From positions 1 through 43,106 of the IMG/VR virus record IMGVR_UViG_3300046675_000249: 43,106 nucleotides of DNA. One strand, written 5' to 3'. A model generated the notes under the pieces. That model was not told the origin of the DNA. It ran no database searches and saw only the letters and a program-made list of their open reading frames with translations. This DNA is from a virus. The stretch's first letter is position 1. The number at the start of each line of letters is the position of its first letter. The translations under genes were made by a program, and so were the position numbers. Of the stretch, positions 30,714 to 36,396 are shown one piece after another.

Positions 30714-31016
30714 TCAGCGGTGCTTTTGGATGTCGGTCCAGATGGAGCGGAGGACGAGAGCGAGGATCGCGACCGAGACGGCGCCGATGGCGACGGCCAC
30801 CGCGAAGAGTGCGGCGACCAGGCCCCCGGCGATGCCGAGGCCGCCGATCGTCAGCCACTTCCGAGCGTCGAACTCCTGCCGGGCCGGCTGCGGGGCGGGC
30901 GCCTGCTGCTGTGTCGCCTGCTGCACGGCGAGGATCGCGGCGATCGTCCGCACCAACTCCGTGTTGTCGGCAGCGGCGACGGCGTCCTGCGCCGCCTTCT
31001 CCAGTGGGTTGGTCAT
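30714..31016 (-). CDS. 2-TM membrane protein, Spd-type
   Basis: 100 aa: an N-terminal soluble helix (EKAAQDAVAAADNTELVRTI), a Gln/Pro/Ala linker, then two hydrophobic spans (about 54-74 and 76-94) and a basic tail. In Streptomyces plasmids and AICEs, small membrane Spd proteins encoded beside traB aid spread of the element along septa (the pock phenotype). ATGA overlap with the DUF2637 gene. Confidence 0.7.
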   Translation of the reverse strand: MTNPLEKAAQDAVAAADNTELVRTIAAILAVQQATQQQAPAPQPARQEFDARKWLTIGGLGIAGGLVAALFAVAVAIGAVSVAILALVLRSIWTDIQKHR

Positions 31017-31648
31017 GACAGCTCGCCTTCGAGTACGGCGCGGATACGGCGGGCCCGGGGCTGGCCGATCTCGTACTTCTCCTTGAGCTCCCGGTACGTC
31101 GGGATGCGCCCGCCGAAGTCGACGCGGGTACGCGCAATGAGCTCGTCCTCGTCGTCGGGTACAGGAGCAGATACGCGAGTACGCGGCTCCTCAGCGGCGA
31201 GTACAGGCACCTTCTCCGCGGCGACGGGAACATGGTCCAGCCGGTCGACGATCGGCAGCAGCTCGACTACGGGAGCGTCCTCGACCGGCGCGGCGTACTC
31301 GACAACCGCGGGCGTATCCGCATGGTCGGCTGCACCACTCAGCGAGTGCACCCGCCACAGAACCAGCGGGGCGATGGCGGATACGGCGACGACGAGCGGC
31401 ACGTTCACGGGCAGCAGGCCGGCCGTCACGAGGTGACTCGCCGCGTTCACGCCGATCATCGCGGCGACTGCGGCGAGTACGTCACGGTGCGCCCGCAGCG
31501 CTCGCACGGTGTAGATGTCCAGGGCGCCCGGTACGGCCGCGGCAACCCACTGGTTGAAGCCGACCTGGCGGGCCAACTCGTACTCAGCGGAAGCCGTCGC
31601 GACGAGGGCGAACAGCAGGGCGCCCCACTTCAGGTAGTCGTTCTTCAC
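31013..31648 (-). CDS. SpdB2-like DUF2637 transfer protein
   Basis: 211 aa, GTG start in a GTGA overlap. The N-terminal half (about 8-105) has several hydrophobic spans, WGALLFALVATASAEYELA, WVAAAVPGALDIYTVRAL and VPLVVAVSAIAPLVLW, which is the DUF2637/SpdB membrane domain. A Val/Glu/Pro linker leads to a C-terminal HTH-like module (IPTYRELKEKYEIGQPRARRI). DUF2637 proteins are markers of Streptomyces intramycelial spread systems. The gene contains many GTAC sites and rare codons. Confidence 0.8.
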   Translation of the reverse strand: MKNDYLKWGALLFALVATASAEYELARQVGFNQWVAAAVPGALDIYTVRALRAHRDVLAAVAAMIGVNAASHLVTAGLLPVNVPLVVAVSAIAPLVLWRVHSLSGAADHADTPAVVEYAAPVEDAPVVELLPIVDRLDHVPVAAEKVPVLAAEEPRTRVSAPVPDDEDELIARTRVDFGGRIPTYRELKEKYEIGQPRARRIRAVLEGELS

Positions 31649-32115
31649 CTGTCCGCCTTGGGGGCGGCGGCGGGATGGCTGCCGTACCGCTCCGGCTCGC
31701 AGATGACGCAGACGTGTTCCGTGCCGCCGTCGCCGCAGTTGTCGACGCACGATCGGCAGAACCGGGTGTCCTTGTGGCGGGCGGCGCCGTCGAACCGGGT
31801 GTCGCTGGGGTCGAACGGCCGGTGGCAGCGCTTGCACAGGCCCTCGGCCCGCTTGTCGGCGTCGGCCTGCTCGGCGGCCAGCTTGCTGCGGAGGTAGTCG
31901 ACGTTCCAGCCGAGGTCTCCCGGGTCTCCGGCGAGGGCGGCCTTGACGGTGGACCGTACCCACGCGGTGCGGTCCAGGACCCGCTGGTCGTAGTCGTGGG
32001 CGTCGAAGGGCACGGTGATCGCGTCGAGGACGGCGTCGAGCAGGGCTCGGAGGGCGGCGGCCTCGGCGGTGCGGCCCGTTTCGGGCTTGGGCGTGGGCAT
32101 GGAAAGATCGGCCAT
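31645..32115 (-). CDS. Zinc-finger-type protein of transfer module
   Basis: 156 aa. Helical N-terminus (AEAAALRALLDAVLDAITVPF), then CKRCHRPF, FCRSCVDNC and HVCVICEPERYG, a series of Cys pairs that likely bind two zincs. GTGA coupling to the DUF2637 gene. I recall similar proteins in AICEs next to spd genes, function unknown. Confidence 0.7.
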   Translation of the reverse strand: MADLSMPTPKPETGRTAEAAALRALLDAVLDAITVPFDAHDYDQRVLDRTAWVRSTVKAALAGDPGDLGWNVDYLRSKLAAEQADADKRAEGLCKRCHRPFDPSDTRFDGAARHKDTRFCRSCVDNCGDGGTEHVCVICEPERYGSHPAAAPKADR

Positions 32116-32209
32116 AGCCGGATCTCCTCCTGGTTAGGTCAGGTAGGCGTTCGGTCAGGCCCTTGGCTGGCGTTGGCGCGCCGGCCTTGGGCCGTCTTCA
32201 GTTGTAGGC

Positions 32210-32419
32210 CTAGTTGGACTTCCGCTCGAAGGCGCGGATGGCTTGGTTCACGCTCGGCCGTTTCACCCCGAGTTCTCGGGCGACTTCGGCCTGGCTGCCC
32301 AGTTCTGCGACGCCGTCGATGAGGGCTTGGGCCCGTTCGTCGGTGGCTTCCTGGTAGGCCTTCTGTGCGGCTTGCTGCTTACGGACGGCCTCGTCGTGCC
32401 GCTGTCTCCATGTAGTCAC
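32210..32419 (-). CDS. Small HTH regulator heading the transfer operon
   Basis: 69 aa, GTG after GGAGG. An N-terminal basic helix is followed by a compact HTH at the C-terminus (LGSQAEVARELGVKRPSVNQ, AIRAFERKS). It is the first gene behind a promoter whose spacer holds an inverted repeat, so it is probably an autoregulator playing the part that Kor-type repressors play for tra genes of Streptomyces plasmids. The 94-bp gap downstream holds only imperfect GC-rich repeats. Confidence 0.78.
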   Translation of the reverse strand: MTTWRQRHDEAVRKQQAAQKAYQEATDERAQALIDGVAELGSQAEVARELGVKRPSVNQAIRAFERKSN

Positions 32420-32455
32420 GTCCCTCCTCGTACCGGAGGTGACCGCCGGACCACA

Positions 32456-32485
32456 AGTGTAAGCATGGGTACTTACGTCGGTCAA
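32456..32485 (-). promoter_or_regulatory. Sigma70-type promoter with internal operator for the transfer operon
   Basis: Leftward TTGACC, an 18-bp spacer, then TACACT. The inverted repeat GTAAG-8-CTTAC (32459-32476) lies between and overlapping the two boxes, an ideal place for a repressor. About 37 bp separate the -10 from the HTH start codon, with GGAGG in between. The -35 overlaps the stop codon of the gene upstream. Confidence 0.65.
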
Positions 32486-33117
32486 GGGTGGCATGGCTCG
32501 TCTACGGGCTGAAAGTGGTGGAGCATCAGGAACTCGTCCGCCTCGTAGACGTACTCGCACCAGGGGCACACCAGGCTCGTCTCCCCGGCCCGGTGCCGCA
32601 GCGGCGCCCCGCACACCGCGCCGTCCGCGCCGACGATGGTGACGCACTGCCCGATGCGTCGGCCGCGGTCGTCGCCCTCGCCGAGGACGGACAGGGCCTC
32701 GCCCTCCAATGCCCGTACCTCCCGGGCGAGGTCGCCGGCGGACGGGTACTCGGCGGCGATCCATTCCAGGCTCATGCCGAGCCAGCGAGCGGCGACCTTG
32801 ATGCGGCGGTCGACCCCGGCCTCGATGACGGGCTCGCCCCAGCCGCGCCAGGCCTGTACGTCGGACCTCCAGCGCTCCAGGACGCAGGCCATGCCGCCGT
32901 ACCAGAGGTCGAGGGCGCTCTCGTTGACGGGCGACGAGGGGCCGGGGCGCCCGGCGGAGACGCGCTCCGCCGGGGCCCGGGTGACCGGTGCGAGCGACGT
33001 GGCCAGCCGAGCGGCGAGAGCGGGGAGACGCTCCAGCCGCTTGGCGAGGGCGAGCGTGTCGCCGGGGCACAGGTGGCCGTACTCCAGCGGCCGCTCACAC
33101 AATCCGCAGTCGTTCAC
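32482..33117 (-). CDS. Zinc-ribbon protein of replication module
   Basis: 211 aa. N-terminal CGLCERPLEYGHLCPGD, a helical middle (SALDLWYGGMACVLERWRSDV, RWLGMSLEWIAAEYPSAGDL), and a C-terminal ribbon (QCVTIVGADGAVCGAPLRH, LVCPWCEYVYEADEFL). I recall related proteins in actinophages and AICEs without a defined role. GTGA coupling to the coiled-coil gene upstream. Confidence 0.7.
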   Translation of the reverse strand: MNDCGLCERPLEYGHLCPGDTLALAKRLERLPALAARLATSLAPVTRAPAERVSAGRPGPSSPVNESALDLWYGGMACVLERWRSDVQAWRGWGEPVIEAGVDRRIKVAARWLGMSLEWIAAEYPSAGDLAREVRALEGEALSVLGEGDDRGRRIGQCVTIVGADGAVCGAPLRHRAGETSLVCPWCEYVYEADEFLMLHHFQPVDEPCHP

Positions 33118-33419
33118 GGGGCGGTGCTCTCCTTGGGCTCGGCGAGGGCTGCGCGCAGCTCGACGGATGCGCCGCCATGGGTGCGGAGGATGGCCCACCT
33201 GCGGGCGAGGCGCTCGGCGCGGGCGACGGCGGCCTCTGCTGCCGCAGCACGTCGCTCGGCCTGCGCGAGGGCCTTGTCTGCTCTGTCGCGGTCGGCCTCC
33301 ATCTCGACGGCCTTGGCCTTCCAGATGTCGCCGCGGCGCCATCCCCGGGCGGCGTTGTCGTACAGCTCGTCGAGGTCGTCGTCCGTGATGGTGCTCGCGG
33401 TCTTCCGGGGCTTGCTCAT
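33114..33419 (-). CDS. Coiled-coil protein
   Basis: 101 aa, dominated by an Ala/Glu/Arg helix (about 35-80: AVEMEADRDRADKALAQAE, RRAAAAEAAVARAERLARRW). Likely an oligomeric adaptor. ATGA and GTGA overlaps on both sides place it in one operon with its neighbours. The function is unknown. Confidence 0.7.
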   Translation of the reverse strand: MSKPRKTASTITDDDLDELYDNAARGWRRGDIWKAKAVEMEADRDRADKALAQAERRAAAAEAAVARAERLARRWAILRTHGGASVELRAALAEPKESTAP

Positions 33420-33787
33420 GCGGTGCTGTCCTCTCTGGAGCAGGTAGCCGGGTCGTGCTCGGCGCCTGCGGTTGCCCACCAGGTCTCGCAGCAGGCGGCG
33501 GCCATGGCCTCGGCGACGGTGATCTCGGCGCCCGGCGTCCGGCGGGGGAGCGTTGGGCGGGCGGTGCGGTTGCGGGCGCCGTCCGTGCTGAAGAGGTCTC
33601 GGGCGATGGCCGTGGCCTCGGCGTGTTCGGTCTCGCGGATGAGAGCGATGAGCGGGACGAGGGAACAGGCGGCGAGGGCGGCGACGGCCCACAGCGCGCC
33701 GTACATGGCCTGCTGGACAGTGGCGTAGGCGAGGAACAGGGAGGTGGCGCCGTAGATGCTGCACACGACGCGGGCGAATCGGGTCAT
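33416..33787 (-). CDS. Two-helix membrane protein
   Basis: 123 aa with two N-terminal transmembrane spans (about 8-26 and 30-51) and a cytosolic tail containing ACCETWWATAGAEHDPATC. Small membrane proteins of unknown role recur in these modules. GAGG precedes the ATG. Confidence 0.7.
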   Translation of the reverse strand: MTRFARVVCSIYGATSLFLAYATVQQAMYGALWAVAALAACSLVPLIALIRETEHAEATAIARDLFSTDGARNRTARPTLPRRTPGAEITVAEAMAAACCETWWATAGAEHDPATCSREDSTA

Positions 33788-33791
33788 GAGG

Positions 33792-34403
33792 TCAGGCCTC
33801 CTCGGCGGTGGTGAAGGGGTTCTGCTCCGGCGGGCCGCCCGCGCGGCGCCGTGCGAGGTACGCCTTGAACTCGTCGACGGCCTGCCGGTCGCCGGGCGTG
33901 AGGGTGACGTTCGGGTTGTTGCCGCAGCGCAGGCCGCCCGCCGGCGTCTCCACGGCGGCCGGGGTCGCCTCAGCCTTCCGGCGGAAGCGGCCAGCGAGCA
34001 GGCGGCACAAGTCGGTGCAGCGGGCCTTTGCGCTCGGGTGGAAGTCGATGCCTTCGAGTTCGGTGGCGACCTCGGCGAGGACGGTGGCACGGCTGCTGGT
34101 CAGCTTGGCGCGGAGGCTGCGGACTTCAGCGACGAGCGCCAAGACCACCGCCGGGTTCGCAGCGGCGATGAACGCGGCGTCGGCCCACACGTTGCGGTTC
34201 TCGTCCCACGGCGTTTGGCTCATGGTCGGCAGCCACGCGCGGAGGTCGGTGTTGTTTCCTTCGCCGGACAGGACGGTGGCGGTGTACCCGTACTGGCCGA
34301 GGTGGGTGTCGTGGTCGCGCCACGGTCCGGGCGTAGCTGCGGCGGCGCGGGTCTCGATCTCGTCGAGCTGCTGCTCGGTGAGCGGGTTGGGCTGGGTCTC
34401 CAT
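33792..34403 (-). CDS. Ea22-like phage protein
   Basis: 203 aa. The N-terminal half has the signature of this family: IETRAAAATPGPWRDHD, then WADAAFIAAANPAVVLALVA and EVRSLRAKL. Ea22-like proteins are early, non-essential phage proteins of unknown function. The C-terminal part has a variable linker and a DEFKAYLARRRAGG helix. GGAGG precedes the ATG. First gene after the terminator that follows the helicase. Confidence 0.78.
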   Translation of the reverse strand: METQPNPLTEQQLDEIETRAAAATPGPWRDHDTHLGQYGYTATVLSGEGNNTDLRAWLPTMSQTPWDENRNVWADAAFIAAANPAVVLALVAEVRSLRAKLTSSRATVLAEVATELEGIDFHPSAKARCTDLCRLLAGRFRRKAEATPAAVETPAGGLRCGNNPNVTLTPGDRQAVDEFKAYLARRRAGGPPEQNPFTTAEEA

Positions 34404-34431
34404 GGGTTCCTCCGTGGTGTGATGGGTGGAG

Positions 34432-34460
34432 GGCCGGGCCTGATAGCGACAGGCCCGGCC
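34432..34460 (-). terminator. Terminator after helicase gene
   Basis: Perfect 11-bp stem GGCCGGGCCTG / CAGGCCCGGCC with a 7-nt loop, two bases past the helicase stop codon. Confidence 0.8.
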
Positions 34461-34462
34461 TG

Positions 34463-36070
34463 CTACGCGGCGGGGACGAGCAGGGAGTCGAGGACCGACG
34501 TCACGTGCTCGGTGTCGATCAGGTCGGCGATCTCGCCAGCGGTGGCCTGCCGGGGGACGGTGATCCCGCGGCGGCGGCAGAGACCGAGCTGCTTCGGGCT
34601 GGGCTTGCCCGAGCGCCAGCGGGCCCCGCGGTCGACGAAGGCGCCGGGGGCGACCTTCGTGGCCTGCTGCTCCAGCCAGGCCAGAGCCTCGCCGAGGGGG
34701 CGGGCCGCATCGTCGTGTGGCGGGTGCACTCCGTGGACGTCAGTCCAGCGGCGCATCCGGTAGAGGCGTGAGCCCGGGTCCCGGACGAGGAAGAGCACCA
34801 TCGAGTTCGAGACGCGGATGAACCACGTACCGGCGGGCGTCCGGAGCCACCTGATGGACGAGCCGCCGAAGAGGTTGATCTCCTCGGCCGTGATCTGCGC
34901 GGCCAACGTCCGGCGCTTCTCCGTGGCGGCGTGCTCCTCGGCGACCTGCCGCAGGCTCTTGCCCTCCTCGGCCTGGCCGACCTCCCGCTCGGTGAGGTCG
35001 ACCATCGAGGCCAGCTTGTGGCGGGACGCCGCGCCCATGACGTCGAGCAGCAGGGCATCCGTTTTGCCGGGCGCCGGGCGGAGACCGCGGCCGACCATCT
35101 GCACGTACAGGCCGGGGCTCTTGGTCGGGCGGGCGACGACGATGCACGACGTGTGCGGCGCGTCGAACCCCTCGGTCAAGACCATGCAGTTGGTGAGCAC
35201 CTGCACGTCGCCGGCCGCGTACCGGGCGAGGGTGGCGCGGCGCTCGTCACGGCCCATGTCGCCCCACACCGGGGCCGCGCTGATACCGACCGCCGTCAGG
35301 GCCGCGGCGGCGGCCTGAGCGGTCGCCACGGTCGGTGTGAAGACGACGCCCGCTCGGTCGCTGGCGTGGTCGACGTACGCCTTGGCGATGGCGTCCAGCG
35401 CACCGCTGTCCTCCAGCGCCTTGCCGAGCTGGCCGTCGACCAGGTCGCCGCCGCGGGTCTTCACCTTGTTGAGGTCGAGGGTGTCGACCGTGATGGACTT
35501 GCCGCGGACGTCGCAGAGGTAGCCGTCGCTGATCATGTCGAGGATGTCGAGGCGGAAGACCACGTCTTCCCACACCTCGGCGAGTCCGCCGTCGGTGCGC
35601 GTCATGGTCGCGGTGAACCCGGCGACCGGTACTCCGTCCCAGGCGCCGAAGTGCCTGAGGACGTCCATGTAGCCGCGAGCCGCCGCGTGGTGGCACTCGT
35701 CGACGATGATCAGGCCGATGTCGCGGATGGCCTCGCGGCGCCGCGGTACGGCCAGGGTCTGGACGCTGGCCACGATCACGTCGGCGTCCTGGTGGTCGTC
35801 GCGCTTCGCCTTGACGATGCCGACCCTCAGCATCGGGTCGACGGCAAGCAGCTTGGAAGCGGCCTGCTCGATCAGCTCCTCCCGGTGGGCGATGACGAGG
35901 ACTCGTCGTCCGCCGAGGGCGTCGAGCATCTGGTGTGCCAGGTGGGAGAACACGACGGTCTTGCCGGCGCCGGTGGGCAGCACGACGGCCAACCGGTTCT
36001 GGCCGTCGGCCCATCCCTTGCGCAGGGCCTCGATGGCGTCGAGCTGATACGGGCGGGGGGTGAAGGACAT
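34463..36070 (-). CDS. SF2 DEAD/DEAH-type helicase
   Basis: 535 aa; ATG five bases after GAGGTG. Motifs in order: Q-like PYQLDAIEAL, Walker A PTGAGKT (Lys37), DECH box at 124-127, TAT at 153-155, helicase C with TEGFDAP near 299-304, and arginine finger QMVGRGLRP (324-332). The C-terminal ~150 residues are specific to this subgroup. It resembles phage and mobile-element helicases of the SSL2/RecG-like SF2 class that remodel replication forks or recombination intermediates. Its partner is probably the Prim-Pol protein encoded across the iteron gap. Confidence 0.9.
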   Translation of the reverse strand: MSFTPRPYQLDAIEALRKGWADGQNRLAVVLPTGAGKTVVFSHLAHQMLDALGGRRVLVIAHREELIEQAASKLLAVDPMLRVGIVKAKRDDHQDADVIVASVQTLAVPRRREAIRDIGLIIVDECHHAAARGYMDVLRHFGAWDGVPVAGFTATMTRTDGGLAEVWEDVVFRLDILDMISDGYLCDVRGKSITVDTLDLNKVKTRGGDLVDGQLGKALEDSGALDAIAKAYVDHASDRAGVVFTPTVATAQAAAAALTAVGISAAPVWGDMGRDERRATLARYAAGDVQVLTNCMVLTEGFDAPHTSCIVVARPTKSPGLYVQMVGRGLRPAPGKTDALLLDVMGAASRHKLASMVDLTEREVGQAEEGKSLRQVAEEHAATEKRRTLAAQITAEEINLFGGSSIRWLRTPAGTWFIRVSNSMVLFLVRDPGSRLYRMRRWTDVHGVHPPHDDAARPLGEALAWLEQQATKVAPGAFVDRGARWRSGKPSPKQLGLCRRRGITVPRQATAGEIADLIDTEHVTSVLDSLLVPAA

Positions 36071-36105
36071 GGGGCACCTCGATCCGAAGGAGAGGGGAGA
36101 GGGGC

Positions 36106-36383
36106 GGTACGCGCTGCGTACCGGCTGCGTACCGGCTGCGTACCGGGGCAAAAGCAGGGTTGACCTGCTGTTATGTCTCTCTAGAGAGCTAGTGGTACGC
36201 AGGTACGCAGAAACACACAGGGGTCTATGTGTGCGCGCTCGCACGCACGCACCCGCACACACGCACACGCCTGAGGGGTGCCATTTCCGGGCGACTGCGT
36301 ACCGCCCCGAAAGCGGCATCCGGAATGCCTCTGACCTGCGGAGACTCGGGCGGCGGGGTGGTACGCACTCAGTGCGTACCACC
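36106..36383. repeat. GTACGC iteron cluster, candidate replication origin
   Basis: The 326-bp gap (36071-36396) between helicase and Prim-Pol genes holds nine copies of (T)GCGTACC or its complement. Three perfect tandem 11-mers CTGCGTACCGG run from 36114 to 36146, about one helix turn each. The others are an inverted GGTACGC at 36106, two tandem GGTACGCA at 36194-36209, one at 36295, and two inside the palindrome at 36357-36383. An AT-richer spot with CTCTCTAGAGAG (36177-36188) and an alternating purine-pyrimidine tract (36228-36270) lie in the middle. This is the architecture of an iteron origin or a multi-site operator. Confidence 0.7.
36357..36383. repeat. 27-bp perfect palindrome
   Basis: Arms GGTGGTACGCACT and AGTGCGTACCACC pair perfectly over 13 bp around a single central C, 13 bp from the stop codon of the Prim-Pol gene. 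It contains two copies of the iteron core back to back. The single-base centre makes it a protein-binding dyad rather than a terminator. Confidence 0.85.
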
Positions 36384-36396
36384 ACCGTGGCGGCCG

